Source: Oxyruncus cristatus (taxonomy: Eukaryota > Chordata > Aves > Passeriformes > Cotingidae). Taken from it: a stretch of DNA of 64,000 nt. Every line of letters begins with the position of its first letter. Positions within the stretch are counted from its first letter, which is position 1. The stretch covers positions 264,715 through 328,714 of the forward strand of contig VXAY01005801.1 of NCBI GenBank assembly GCA_013399855.1. Direction: 5' to 3'. Shown piece by piece: positions 23,313 through 35,935 of the stretch. Under the pieces are notes generated by a model. It saw only the letters and a program-made list of their open reading frames with translations. It did no database searches and was not told the origin of the DNA. A program made the translations under genes and the position numbers.

Positions 23313-25052
23313 GGATGAAGATGTGACATTTCAGTTTTGTTTGTTCCTTGCTTCTGTTAATTTTTTTCTCCTGGTGCATGTTTCATGCCATTCTGACGTC
23401 AGGAATGTCTTCAGTGGATGTGGTTGCACTCATTAGGAGGGCAGGGAAACGGGGAGGCAGCTGAAGGAACCCTCGTTTTTCCAAAGTTCGTTTTCATCAG
23501 GGCTGTCTGAATAGAAATTTTGGGAGAACTTTGTAAGAACGGCAAAATGTCCTTTAAAGAAAGCTGCTGCACGGTTGGATAGTTTGGGAGTTCCTGTTCA
23601 CAAGGGCTTTAATGGAAAAACGTTGACTTTAGAGAGCCTTAAATTCCTGTGGTGTTGTTACTGATCCTAAAGAGTCTGGAGTGTAGTTAGTGTGGAGTAA
23701 GGTATGACTTGAATCAAAGTCATCAGGACAGATCTCCCCTCTAAGATTCATCAGTGGAGGGCGTGGTTAAAAGTGAAAATAGATTTGTGTCAGTAAACAA
23801 AAAAAAAATCTTATCTTTGATATCCTGGGTTTATATGTAATTCCCAGCTTTGGAACTGCCAGTCTTCCCTGTGGTCATTAAGGAGAGGTTTGTTTCTTCC
23901 TCCAGTTGTCAATTTTTGAAGTGAGGATTGAAGCGAGGTTTATTTGCACGCTTTTCCATTATGAGGAATAAAGCTGTGCACTGTTTTCCACTCCTGAGAG
24001 TCCCATCAAGCACTGCTTGAGCTGGAGCAGCCTCCTACTGCTGTCCCAGCACCTCAGGACAGTGCTGACGTTTCCTGAGTTTCTAGCTAACAGGAGATCT
24101 CAGGGGGGAAGAGGATTGTCTCTTGGCTGACATCACCAGAGTGTCACTCTTCTGTGGCTGCATTTGTTACTTTTACTTCTCAGGACCTATTTTGGAGCTG
24201 TTTTTCAAAGCTGAGGTCTGTCCCAAGTGAGGTGCACATGGACACAGAGCACCATTTCTGCCAAAGGTGAATTTAGCAGAGCATTACTTTACAGAAAATA
24301 CGGATCCTTAGGGAACAAGCACAGGAAAGATTCCAGAAATGAGTGATGAGAAGACTAGGAGTTGGTATTTGCATCTAGACCATTGGGCTTGTCTCTGCTG
24401 CAGAAACCTCTGGGAATTTTTCCAATCCCCGTTCAACATCCTGATACTCTCTGTAATTGTGGTATCTTGCAGTGGTGAGTTCCCCAGTATGGCGGCTGGG
24501 GAAAAAAAACAACTGTCTTCTTTTGTTTTAAGCTGCCTCTTCATTGCACTGTTGTGGGAACAGCTTGGACTGGCAGGAATGAGGTGAAAACGCTCTGCTG
24601 GAGTGAGGTGCTGACCTGCTCCATCGAGTGATCTCAGGAAATAAGGACAAATGTAGGCAGAGGAAACTGGAAAACTGTCCATTGCTTCATCTTCAGTGGG
24701 CTGGTGTCACGTCCATTTACTGGCACATCTCATATCTTGGTGTGAAAGCTGAAAACAAGTGAACCAGTTTGTCCCAGCAGATAAGCACAGATAAAGATCT
24801 TTGCTGTCATGAGCAAAGATCAAGAAAGCAAACTAGTTCTGATAGGCCTCACTTAGGAGAAGCTCACTTGGTCTTGTCCATGTTTGTGCATACAGAGGAG
24901 CTCTTTCCTAAAGAGGGTATTTTCTGGGGGGGAGGGGGAGAGTAATGTTAATGTTTTGTTTTGTTCTAAGCCCTCAGTTCTAGACAATGATGTCAGCACC
25001 ACAGAATTCTTACCCAGCCCTTTCTCTGTTTGTTTTACTGGGAGTTATGAAA

Positions 25053-25570
25053 TACAGAATCAATTGGGCTGGAAAAGAGCTCCAAAACCATGGATCCCCC
25101 CTGTGCCCGATGCCCCCCTTGTCCCCCAGCCCAGAGCACTGAGTGCCACGGCCAGGCCTTCCTTGGGCACCTCCAGGGCTGGGCACTCCAAACCTCCCTG
25201 GGCAGCCCCTGACAATCCCTGACCACCCTTTCCATGAGAAATTCCTCCTGATGTCCCCCCTGCCCCTGCCCTGGCCCAGCTGGAGGCCCTTCCCTCTCCT
25301 CCTGTCCCTGTTCCCTGGGAGCAGAGCCCGACCCGCCCCGGCTCCCCCCTCCTGTCAGGGAGTTGCAGAGCCAGAAGGTCCCCCCTGAGCCTCCTTTGCT
25401 CCAGGCTGAGCCCCCCCAGCTCCCTCAGCCCCTCCTGCTGCTCCAGCCCCTTCCCAGCTCCGTTCCCTTCCCTGCACACGCTCCAGCCCCTCCGGGTCTC
25501 TCCTGTGGAGGGCCCAGACCTGGGCACAGCCCTCGAGGTCCCTCAGCGGTGCCAGCCATTGTCACCAGCA
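25053..25570 (-). repeat. CR1 LINE 3' fragment (group E)
   Basis: This is a C-rich strand copy from agaatcaattgggctggaaaagagctcc to cagcggtgccagcc. It is highly similar to the complement of 41504-41965 and pairs in inverted orientation with 21780-22306 around the exon at 23035. Confidence 0.9.
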
Positions 25571-26031
25571 CCCTCAGGGTCTGTGCCCACCAGGCACTTT
25601 CCATCCCCTCTTCCACAGCCTGTGTAAGTGGGTTTTCTATAAAAAATTGCATAAACATGGACCTCTACACACCATAAAATTTGAAATTACTTCTTGAGTT
25701 CTGAATAAGGACGGGCTTTCATTCGGTGTGAAAGGAACCCCCTGAGAAACGTCCTTGAAGCCGGCGATGTGTTTTGGAGAGTATTTGTAGAAGACAGTTT
25801 CATTTGGATTCCAATTTACTGTGTTCCTGTAAATTTTCTAGCAGAGGGTTCAACCTGTGGACGGCTGTCACCTGTTTCCCCCGTGTTTTCTTCTTACACA
25901 AGTTATGATTTGCAGTGAAAGAAAATCTCATCCAATTTGCTAGACCTCCTGAAAAGGCAGGTGTTGCTGCAAGTCAACGTGAGAAATGTCCTTGTCTCTG
26001 CTCAGTGAGGGGTTTTCTCTGCTGTTAACAG

Positions 26032-26144
26032 CTGGTGGTCATTGCATATGATGATGGGGACCCGGTGAAGTTCAACACCACGACGGTAGAAATTGCTGTG
26101 CTGCAGCCCTCGGTCATCCCACGCTTCACACAGGATGAGTACAG
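26032..26144 (+). CDS. PCDH15: PCDH15 exon, end of EC9 and EC9-EC10 linker
   Basis: This exon has 113 nt, starts in phase 0 and ends two bases into an arginine codon. The acceptor is gttaacag and the donor gtaaag. The peptide begins [11 protein letters not shown], the standard end-of-repeat strand with DxG calcium ligands. It then runs through [14 protein letters not shown], where most cadherins have DxNDNxPxF. The linker therefore lacks the calcium-ligand aspartates and asparagines, a known peculiarity of the PCDH15 EC9-EC10 junction, which is calcium-free and bent in mammalian structures. The final TQDEYR leads into EC10. The split codon AG|A is completed by the exon at 37267. Confidence 0.95.
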
Positions 26145-27249
26145 GTAAAGCATTTATTCATTCCCGTTACCACTGCCGGTTTTTGGGTCCTCTTGAATGC
26201 TGGGCTGTGAAAGGATTGTGGCCTTAACAGGTTGTCTCCAGCCGGAAAGATCTGGGCTGTAGGTGATAAGGACCATGAGGAAAGGTTTGCTTGAAACGAT
26301 GCTCTCAGAAGCTGCTGGAAGTGTCAGTCCTTTGGATAAACACTTGGAGAAACAAGAAGTGTTGTGCCTTGGAATTGTGAGTGGGATCAGCAGGGCTCAT
26401 GGTTAATTTTCCTCCAGCCTCTTGGAACGTGTTTTGATCGTCTGCACCATTTGTGTGTCAGACTCGACCTCTCCAACATTAGAAGTGCAGATAATTATTC
26501 TTATTCCAGTGATAAAGTTTACCCTCTGACAATTTAATATCTTCAACTTCAGTGTCTTAAAATTGAGTAAAAACAACTAAAAAAATTGGGGCACAGGCTG
26601 ATTAGTTTGTTAAATTCTGTCAGAGAGTGTGTTTATTAATTTGACATCTATATAATAATCGGAAGTGATAAGCTTGACATCCACAGAATAATAGGGAGTG
26701 AGGGATAGGGTCCATGCAACCAGCCTCAAGATATCAAGGAGTTGCACTCTGTGCTCACAATGCCAGTGTTGTGACACAATCAGCACCGGAATATATTGGG
26801 CTTTGTACAGATATTTTCAAATCCAAGTACTGCAGCAAATGAGAACACAGAAATCAAATGCAAATGGTCTTCACAAGGCCCTAATGGGAGGCTTGCCCAG
26901 CTATTTTAAGGAGTTCAGACAAAAATTCATGATATGCATTCTATTTATCCTCATGATTAGTGTTTTGAAGCCGTAACTTTAAGAAATGAAAGCTAGCAAA
27001 ATACTGCCAGACCTCTCCTAATGTCGTATTTAATCCTGAAACAAACACAGAATCCGGAGGAACAGTGCAAAATGACGAACTTTGCATTTAATTATAATTC
27101 TTTGCTGAAGGATTTTTCTTGAGAGAGATTATTCCTGCTGCTCCCTATAGTTTGTTAGGGGTCTTCAGAGGTATGAGGTGTAATGGAGGTAATGGAGCAA
27201 ATACGAATATGTCCACTGTGACTGTGTTTTCGAACATATCGGGGCATGG

Positions 27250-27702
27250 AGGTTGCTTCTGGAGCAAACTTGCTGTTGGAGCAAGTCCAGAGGAGGACCC
27301 AGAAGTTGCTGAGGGGACTGGAGCACCTCCCCTGTGGAGACAGGCTGGGAGAGCTGGGAATGTTCAGCCTGGAGAGGAGAAGGTTGTGTGGAGACCTCAC
27401 AGCACCTTCCAGGGTCTGAAGGGGCTCCAGGGAAACAGGAGAGGGGCTGTTCATTGGGAACTGGGGTGACAGGACAAGGGGAGATGGCTTCAGACTGAAA
27501 GGGGGAAATTTAGGGTTGGATATTGGGAAGGAATATCCAATATCCAAGGGTGGCGAGGCCCTGGCCCAGGTTGCCCAGAGAAGCTGTGGCTGCCCCTGGA
27601 TCCCTGGGAGTGTCCAAGGCCAGGTTGGAGCAACCTGAGATTGTGGAAGGTGTCCCTGAGCTTTAAGATTCATTCCAACCCAAAACATTCTCTGATTCCT
27701 GA
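27250..27702 (+). repeat. CR1 LINE 3' fragment (group A, older type)
   Basis: It matches the complement of 16583-17137 closely. It carries internal deletions near the 3' end and a local rearrangement at 27516-27547 that creates a hairpin. Confidence 0.9.
27516..27547. repeat. Perfect 11-bp inverted repeat inside CR1
   Basis: The arms ttggatattgg and ccaatatccaa are separated by 10 nt. Sibling CR1 copies have the left arm but not the right, so the right arm is new. Confidence 0.85.
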
Positions 27703-29035
27703 GCCCACCCCGAGCTCCAGTTTTATCCCAGGAGGTGGGAATGTTGCTTCAGTACAGTGAAGAACCCTTGAAGTAAGAAGTGACTTGTATCCCTCACTAC
27801 CCTTAGATGACAACTTCGTAACCCATGGTGTCTTTTCCTCCTTGTGAACTCCTCAGGACTAGTTGAACAGCCCGGTTTCTCTTTCCAAAGGAACAGCACT
27901 GCTCCATTCCTGGGAAATTCTTCCATGTGCACTGTCTTCAAAAAACACTTTTGGGGACAGCGAAGGCAGTTACTTGTTTTCTTCAATGTCAGAAATGACA
28001 TGTGAACAACCCCAGAACTTTCTGTTCTGAGACCCTCTCAAACATTCTGAAGAGGGACTAGTGTTGATTCCCAAGGTTTCCAGGAATTGTCACACTCTGC
28101 AGACTGCGCTTTGCGTTCAGTTTCTTGACAAGTGATTCAAGCTGGAACTGGCAGGTTTCACAGCACCTTCTTTTTCAGCTGTCATAGGATATCTTTGGAG
28201 TAAATGACAGCAAAATGATGAACTGTTGGATGTGGATGCTCGAATTTCTGAAGGATTGAGAATTAGTGGCTTTAGACTGGATTAGAATTGATCTTTGCTT
28301 GTTTAATTATCATAATCTGGATGATTCCAGCATTGTTTTCGAGCTGTTTTACAAACTTCCTTTCTGTGTATTTAGGAAAAGGTCACAGTTGAATGGTTGG
28401 ACAGAGCAAAGCTGCAGCATGTATTACAAAACGAGAAATAAATACAAAATACAGGAGAGAGGGACCAGATGGCCTGAGCAAAAAGGGAGATAAAAGTGCC
28501 ACTCTGCCTTGAGCTGTTGGTCTGGCAGCTCTGAGCTCTGCCAGAAGTACAGCAGCACACTGGGGGCTCTGCTTGCAGCCCTCTTCATACCAAGGGAGGC
28601 TTTGATTGATTATTATCTCTATCTTAAAGTGACTTCCACAGGAGGCAGCAGTCAAATCGGTGCAGTCAGAGACTTGCATTTATTCACTCTGCATTACTGC
28701 ATAACTTGGGGCAAATTAATGAGGCTCTTTTCCCCCCACCTCCTCTGTTTGGATTGTAAATTATACTGGAGACTTCTGGGTGCTGCTGTGCTGTACGTAC
28801 CAAACAGCAAAGGGCAGCTGAGGCTCTGAGAGCTGGAAAATACGGCGTGGAGCAGTTGATTTATGACCAGGGAGCGATAAAATGCAGCTCCTTCCTAATG
28901 ACTGTGATAGATGCACCTCAAAGGACAGTGGAGAGGGATCAGCTGAACCTGTTGGCTCCTGTGGTTGGGACTGGAAGGTGAAGGCCAAGCAGGTTTTGGG
29001 ACATCCCTCCTCCCAGCACTCCCACCCTCTTAGAA

Positions 29036-29301
29036 GCAGAGGAGCATCAGTGGGGACCTTCTGGCTCTGCAACTGCCTGACGGTGGGGTCGGGCTCTGCT
29101 CCCAGGGAACAGGGGACAGGAGGAGAGGGAACGGCCTCCAGCTGGGCCAGGGGAGGCTCAGGTTGGATATTAGGGAAAATTTCTTCACTGAAAGAGTGGT
29201 CAGGTGTTGGACCAGACTGCCCAGGGCAGTGGTGGAGCCACCATCCCTGGAGGTGTTCAGAAAAGGTGTGGATGTGGCACTGGGGGGATTCTGGGATTCT
29301 C
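29036..29301 (+). repeat. CR1 LINE 3' fragment (group E/B)
   Basis: It runs from agcatcagtggggaccttctggctctgc through ggttggatattagggaaaatttcttcactg to ggcactggggggattctgggattct, with a shortened G-rich segment. Confidence 0.9.
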
Positions 29302-30169
29302 TGCAGTCTGGTCCAGCAGCTTGGGGAGATGCCACCCCAGGGGCTTCCAGGCCATTAGCCTGGTTAATGAGGGCCAGATGATCCATCCATGCCTCGTGCT
29401 CCTAGGGAGCTGTCTTCTGGGAACATGGATCCAGTGCAGCTCCCACAGATGTCTCTCCAGTGTGCCCTTTGCCAAGAGCCTCCCTACCCTTGCCGCATTC
29501 CAGCTGGTGCTGCAGGTCATCCCAGTGCTCCAGCCTGGATCTTCCTCTGGAGCCAAGGAGTTTAACTGCATTAGTAGTGTGGCCCTTTGTCTGTCCTTGT
29601 CTTGGATATTAAAGATGACTTTGAAGAGCTGACAGCAGCAGTGCCTGGTAAATAAAGTGTTTTCCAAGCCAAGCATTGTTCCACAAAAACGCAAAGTGTG
29701 AAGAAAAGAGGCAAAAATCCAAAAGAATCAAAGTGGTGTAATGTGTGGACATGTAATTGGAGGAGGCTGGTCCACCCTGAGCCCACTTGACCTTTCAGCT
29801 GCCAGGGAAGGACGTTGCTGATGCTGCTCCTCTCCCATCTCCCGCAGGGCGGTTGGCGCTCAGTCAGATTCCGCTGGTTTTCCAAAGCACCGATGGCACA
29901 GGGAGGAACCAGCACCCAAAGGGATGCATGGGGTGCTTGTCAGCAGTGGGCACAGACACGTCCACCCTCTCCAGCTGCTGTGACAGCCTGGAGAGCGAGG
30001 ACACAGCAGGGTGATGAGGGCAAGGATGCCAGAACAAGGCACGGGAGACTTCGTGCATTGCTGCCCAAACAGGCTGTGACAAGTCCCACCATTTATTCAG
30101 GTTTTTGGTGCTGGCTGATCTCATTCTGTTTTGTACTAGTTAAACAGCCACATCTCTGCAAAGACAGTC

Positions 30170-30331
30170 ATAGAATCCCAGCAAGGTTTGGGTTGGAAGG
30201 GACCTTAAAGCCCATCTCATTCCACTCCCTGCCCTGGTTCCCCCTTCCACCAGCCCAGGTTGCTCCAAGCCCCATCCAGCCTGGCCTTGGACACTTCCAG
30301 GGATGAGAGAGCCAAAACCTCTCTGGGTAGT
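30170..30331 (-). repeat. CR1 LINE 3' end (group A)
   Basis: The inverted tail catagaatcccagcaaggtttggg is followed by the caccagcccaggttgctcc block and ends at aacctctctgggtag. Confidence 0.9.
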
Positions 30332-31465
30332 ATAACAAAAAGGTCAATAACCCAATAAACCAAATAAATCACTTGCTTGGGAAAATCAAATCCCTGATTT
30401 TGAGTGGCCCTTTCTCAAGCTGTTACTTCTCCTGTCCCGATGGCTCCACCCAGGTCATCTCTGGACTAAACTTCAGAGCAAGGAATTAATCCAGAAGTTT
30501 CCATTTCTTCCCAACAACTAATGGCAACACTTTGATATCTTAATTTACAGCTATTAATTAGTAGCACTACAAAGCAGTGAAGACCAGATGTGAAGCAAAC
30601 CTCAGAAGAATATAGATTGTTATTTTTAGCAAGCCTGCCCTCTTTATGAGCACGTTCTCATTTTTAAAAAGTAAAAGGGATCTGGGATCTTTTTGCTGTT
30701 TTGGTAATAAGTACATAGCACATCCTCTGCAACTGGAAGGTCATTGCTAATAGGAATGTGCTGCTGGAGCAGGGAATGAAATGTTAACCAAGAGCAGCGT
30801 CATTGCTTCCTAGTTATTGCCTGTGGGCACATTAAACAGGTGTTCAGCCATTGCAGAGCAGGAAAAAAGGAAAATACTGGAAACTTACAGCTTCTGTTAG
30901 TGTTGCATTATAGGTCCCCAACCTGCTGGAAAAGATGTGTCCAGTTGTACAGTAATCTGAAGTTTTATGGGGAAGTATGTGAGGCTGGGAATTCGAGGCT
31001 ATTACTCGCTGTAAATGTAGTGTGGAATTTTATTTCTCTACCAGTAACAACACTCTGCTGTGAAAATGTGTTCTGCCTAAAAAGTGAGATTTGGGGGCAT
31101 GTGGGCTTCTCTGTCCCTCGGTGGAAGAGACACTGTGATGTTTTCCACCTAATTAAATCCTTCAGTATTGCAGGCAAATGCCATCCAAGCAAATAGTCGC
31201 GTGTCCTAGGATTTCACAAAACAAACTTCTGGAGCTGCAGCAGGAATCAAATGGAAGTGTTTTACTCCAAGAGACTTTTCCCACTTCTCTGGTTTATTGC
31301 TGCCCAGTCAGTTATTCTATCCTCATTGGGAAATAGGGAATGGGGAATCCTGCACAGTGACAGTGAGGGGATGGGGAGCATTCCCTGGAATCTGTCTCAT
31401 GAAGTGCCGCGTTCAGGGAGGTGAGTTTGGCACAGAACAACATCCACAGTGCTCTGAACTGCTGC

Positions 31466-31527
31466 TCAGGAGTTGGACATGACCATCCTTGTGGGTCCAT
31501 TCCAACTCAGGATACTCTGTGGTTCTA
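31466..31527 (+). repeat. CR1 LINE 3' tail (group C)
   Basis: It contains gagttggacatgaccatccttgtgggtccattccaactcaggatactctgtggttct, the group-C ending also seen at 38322 and 61020. Confidence 0.8.
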
Positions 31528-31556
31528 AATATCCGTGAGTGGCTGAGGCCTCATGC

Positions 31557-31694
31557 AATCCCAGAATCCCAAAGGGTCTGGGTTGGAAGGGACCTTAAAG
31601 CTCATCTAATTCCACCCCTGCCATGGGCAGGGTCACCTTCCACCAGCCCAGGTTGCTCCAAGCCCCGTCCAACCTGGCCTTGGACACTTCCAGG
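31557..31694 (-). repeat. CR1 LINE 3' end (group A)
   Basis: It has the inverted tail atcccagaatcccaaagggtctgggttgg. It is truncated at ggacacttccagg. Confidence 0.9.
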
Positions 31695-32706
31695 ATATGA
31701 ACTTCTGCCTGAGATGGTTTTCCATCCAGCTGCTCCTGAGCTGTATTTCTTTAAAGCTCAGTTTAGTTAAGTTTTCTTTTTTCCCCTCCTAGGAGAGCTC
31801 CCTGGGAGTTTGAAGCAGTGCCGTCTTCGGGATCATTTCCCTCTTCTTGTCCCAGGAGTCCACAGGGGTTTGGTTTTGTCCCTCAAAAATATTTTGTTTA
31901 ATGATGGTAGATCGGTACCATCCTTTTGGGTCATCCTTTTCCCAGGATACCCAAGTCTGCCCAGTGCTTCTCCCACCTTTGCCAGAATGGAATTTACATT
32001 TTATCGATGAAAGACCACTCACAACCTTTTTGATGAAGCATTTCTGAGGTGTGGGAGTAAAAATAGTCGGTGTTTTCCTCAAACTGGAGCTTCCAACATA
32101 TATTTTTAATTTGCCTCTCATGACAGTTTGGCTTCAGGAGCAGGTGTGTGATTTTGCTTTTGGAATCGCTGGTTTATGGTGGTTTTCTCCTGGCACTTAC
32201 TTGGTTTATAATAAAAAATAAAAAAGCACTCTATAACCTGTGGTTGTGTAAGAAAATTGAATTATTTCTACAGCAAACCCTGGAGCATGAGTTGCCACTG
32301 AAAAAATTAGGGAGCAAGATAATTAAGGTGTAGTGGAAGTACTCCCCTTTTTTCCCCCCAGTTTTCCTTGGTTTAGTAGTGCTACGTCACATTTGCTTCA
32401 AATCTTCAGCTTCTTTTGACCAAATGAAGAGGAAAGTCTAATTTTATGATTAATTTTTCCATGAAATATTGTGGGGAGATGGTGCCTGTTGATAGCAGAG
32501 GAGCAAAGCACAGGGGGCAGGGCTGGGCAGGGAACCCACCTTGCTGTGCTGGGTGAGGACAAGGGTCAGAGCTCTCAACAAACTGGTGAGGCAGTTACAG
32601 TTGCATCTCCAGGAACCCAAAAATTTGATAAATCAACGTTAATCAATTGTCATTGAACAACAGTCAAACTTAAGTTCTGAGCTGTGCTTATGGACCTCCA
32701 TCAGTT

Positions 32707-32729
32707 AAAATATAAATATATATATAAAT
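32707..32729. repeat. TA-rich simple repeat
   Basis: It is a run of aaatataaatatatatataaa. Confidence 0.8.
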
Positions 32730-33727
32730 GCATTACAATATGCTATAAAAAACATGTATATAAAGAATAAAGTCCACAAAACAGAGTTGACTGAAGTGTC
32801 TAATATGGAGTCCATACACATCACGCTATTAAACTTCACTGCTAAACCAATTTTCCAAATTATTATTGGGTTTGCTGCTTTTAGATTTAATTTTTTATTA
32901 AATCTCCTGTTCATGCTTTGGGAGATAGACAAGTTTCATGGTGAATTTGCAGCATATTGGATCCCAGGCAAATTGAAAAATGGCTGCGAGTCTGACGTGG
33001 TCAGCAAAGGGAAAAAGAAGAGAAGAAAAGCTAAAATTTCACTTCAGACACTTCAAATAGTTAAGCCCTGCAATGTGTTTGACGTGTTCAGGCTCCACTT
33101 CCCCCTCTGATCGAGATGCAGATAATTGAGATAGAACAAATTAAAAAATATTATTATTCTTAAAATTTATATCTATTTTTTTGCATAAATAAGGACTACA
33201 TTTTAACCCTGTTCTCCTGGTTTGGGGTTGCTTTGGTTTTTTCTGAGGGGCAAACCCAGAGGAATAGGATGGGGGTCTCTCCTGGGATCCATCCGAATCT
33301 GGATGCTGACAAGACACCAGTTACTATTCCTGTGGAAGCATTAAAGGGGATCAACCAACCTAAAGTCCACATCACTAGGATGGTTATGGAAAAACACCAT
33401 GGGAATGGATGAAAGGTTGGCCTAGGAACAGATTTAATCGTGGTCAACAGATGGTTGTGCAAATTAGAGTGTTGAGGAGGAAGGATGAAGACTCTGGGTG
33501 GGCTGAGCTGCAGCTGAGGGGCTTGGGGTGGGTGTTGGTTGCTGTTTACCCCATTTCACCCCAAGCTTTATGGGGTGCAGGTGGATTATCACGTTGTTGC
33601 AGGGGGTCTTCTTACATCCAGGGGCTGTATGAATGTGGATCCCTGTGCAGGGAAGTCTTGGGTAGGAATATTAGAAACGTAAATTCCAGAGGGTGCTGTG
33701 CTCAGAAGGAACCGTCAAAATATTTCA

Positions 33728-34138
33728 GTGCAGGTCCAGGGAAGGGAACGGAGCTGGGAAGGGGCTGGAGCAGCAGGAGCAGCTGAGGGAGCTGGGGGGG
33801 CTCAGCCTGGAGCAAAGGAGGCTCAGGGGGGACCTTCTGGCTCTGCAACTCCCNGCTCCCAGGGAACAGGGACAGGAGGAGAGGGAACGGCCTCCAGCTG
33901 GGCCAGGGCAGGGGCAGGGGGGACATCAGGAGGAATTTCTCATGGAAAGGGTGGTGAGGCCTTGGCAGGGGCTGCCCAGGGAGGTTTGGAGTGCCCAGCC
34001 CTGGAGGTGTTAGACAAACTCGTGGCTGTGGCTCTCGGGGACATGGTTTAGAGGTGACCGTGCTGCTGCTGCTGGATTGATGGTTGGACTCAGTGGTCTT
34101 AAAGGTCTTTCCCAACATTAAGGACTCTGTGATTCCAT
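33728..34138 (+). repeat. CR1 LINE 3' fragment with one-base gap (group E)
   Basis: It runs from tccagggaagggaacggagctggg to ttaaggactctgtgattcca. At 33854 a single N stands where the copy at 41504 has 35 bp of G-rich sequence (41648-41682). Confidence 0.9.
33854..33854. other. Single undetermined base (collapsed gap)
   Basis: It lies between ctctgcaactccc and gctcccagggaacag, which are 35 bp apart in the sibling copy. It therefore probably marks lost sequence, not one ambiguous base. Confidence 0.8.
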
Positions 34139-34976
34139 GAAGTGGGCACTGGGCCAGGAGGCAATGCCACACCCATCCCACCCAGGTGACAGTGACACTG
34201 GTGCTGTGGGGTTGGCAGTGCCTGGGGCTGGCAGGGTGAGGCTCTGCTGGCTGTTGCACTCAGAGGCTTGTTAAGTCATTGCAAATTTGATCAAAAATAC
34301 CTTCCCACTCTCTGCCGACCACATGCTGAGGTCCCAGCAGTGCCCTTCCCTTCCACTCCAGGGTCAGTTTTCCAAGCCTTCTCTGTGTGGCTTGGGCTGG
34401 ATTCTCCTGCTTTGCTGGCATCACATCTTCTCACAAAAAGAACCAGCTTTTATCATCCAGTAGCACAAAATTATTGCATGAAAACGCCCTTGCCTGTGCC
34501 CTAAACAGGCTTCAAATAGTGTGTCCTCCACTTAAAAAGAGACAAAAGCACCATTTTACATCTTAGCCATTCAAAACAGAAAATAATGAACTTATTCCCC
34601 AGGAAAGCTTATTAGAGCTTGTAGTACAGGATAAAAACCAGGATATTGTCACTTGAATGGTCTTGTTTTTTGCCTCCTTGCTTCTCTCCAATTCAGCAAC
34701 ATCCTCTGAAGAGACGAGCTGAGTGTTTTATCCAGCTGATGCATTGTTCCCATTGATCCCAATCCCTGGAGTTAAATCAGGGGAATGAAATCACAACCAT
34801 TACCGTGGGGGGTTCCTGCCCCTCCCTCCAGAGCCTCTCAGAGCAAACACAAAACCTCTCGCTAATTGTTATTGATTTGTCAATCCATTGAGTTCAGCTG
34901 TGGCAGAGGGGGAGGTACAAGGCCATTGCCACTAAAAATATACTGGAAGTGTGCTTGAAATGAAATTTGGCTGGGG

Positions 34977-34990
34977 TTTTTTTTTTTTTT
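34977..34990. repeat. T homopolymer
   Basis: It is fourteen consecutive T. Confidence 0.9.
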
Positions 34991-35541
34991 CCAATCATAC
35001 ACATTCAGAAGGAAAACAAACCAACATAATATATAATGCGACATAAAAAGGTTGTTTTCGTTGCCGACCTAATCAAAAGAAGCCCAGCTTTAAATGCTTC
35101 CAGGTTTGACAGCCTTTTCCCCCTGTCTCTAAGATTACCTTTGCATTGGTAAAATGCACATTAATAAGCATTTCACAGCAGTAGTTTTATAGCTTAATAA
35201 ATCAAGGGCAGTGAGGAATTTTATTTCCCCCACTGATGCAGAGGCAGAAGGGTGGGAGCCAGAGGGATCTGGGCACGTGTGTTTGGGTAAAAGTGAATTT
35301 GCCATCACCTTTTCCTGGGAAAAAGAAAGGGGAGGTCAGTGCCTCTGCACAGCCACTATTACATGACCCAGGGCATCACGGTGTATTTTCAGTGTCTCAG
35401 CCTCTTTCTAGGATGTTCAAAGCAATATTCATCCCAAAGGAAGTGTTTGTAAGGCAGAGTTCAAGGGCAAGTTGCCCATTTCTTGGGGGGTAATGGCAAA
35501 GATTTGGGTTCAGTAGTTAGGATTGTGACCTGGGGTTCAGG

Positions 35542-35697
35542 GAATCACAGAATGTCCTGAGCTGGAAGGGACCCACAGGGATCATCCAGCCAACTCCTGG
35601 CCCTGCACAGACACCCCAGCAATGCCCCCCGTCCCTGAGAGCGTTGTCCAAACCCTCCTGGAGCTCTGGCAGCCCTGGGGCCGTGCCCATTTGCCTG
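35542..35697 (-). repeat. CR1 LINE 3' end (group C)
   Basis: It contains aatcacagaatgtcctgagctggaaggg...cctgcacagacaccccagcaatg...ctcctggagctctggcagcc, the complement of the ending at 61020-61301. Confidence 0.9.
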
Positions 35698-35784
35698 CCC
35701 TTAGAAAGGGAAAATGTGGTATGGGGTGGAATACTTGAAAAACACTTGGAAGATGAAAGGTGGAAGTCATAAAATATTCATGGA

Positions 35785-35935
35785 GTCGTAGAATCATTGA
35801 GGCTTAAAAAGAGCCCTGAGATCATCAAATCCAGCCGTTCCCGCAGCACTGCCAGGGCCACCACTAGACCATGTCCCCAGGTGCCACATCTACATGTCTT
35901 CCAAATACACCCGTGATACTCCCTGGAATGAAGCA
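35785..35935 (-). repeat. CR1 LINE 3' end (group B)
   Basis: It contains tcgtagaatcattgaggcttaaaaag...catgtccccaggtgccacatctacatg, a diverged copy. Confidence 0.85.

Larger units (their letters stand above)
23176..26031 (+). other. PCDH15: Intron within EC9 (2856 nt)
   Basis: It contains one likely short CR1 tail (23262-23312) and one 0.5-kb minus-strand CR1 (25053-25570). The rest, including 23313-25052, is unique sequence without recognisable features. Confidence 0.9.

Noticed and set aside
29380..29665. A possible processed transcript end: an open frame followed by a taaataaag signal at about 29649
   Set aside because: The translated peptide matches no family I know, there is no poly-A tail or splice trace, and aataaa occurs by chance in intronic sequence.
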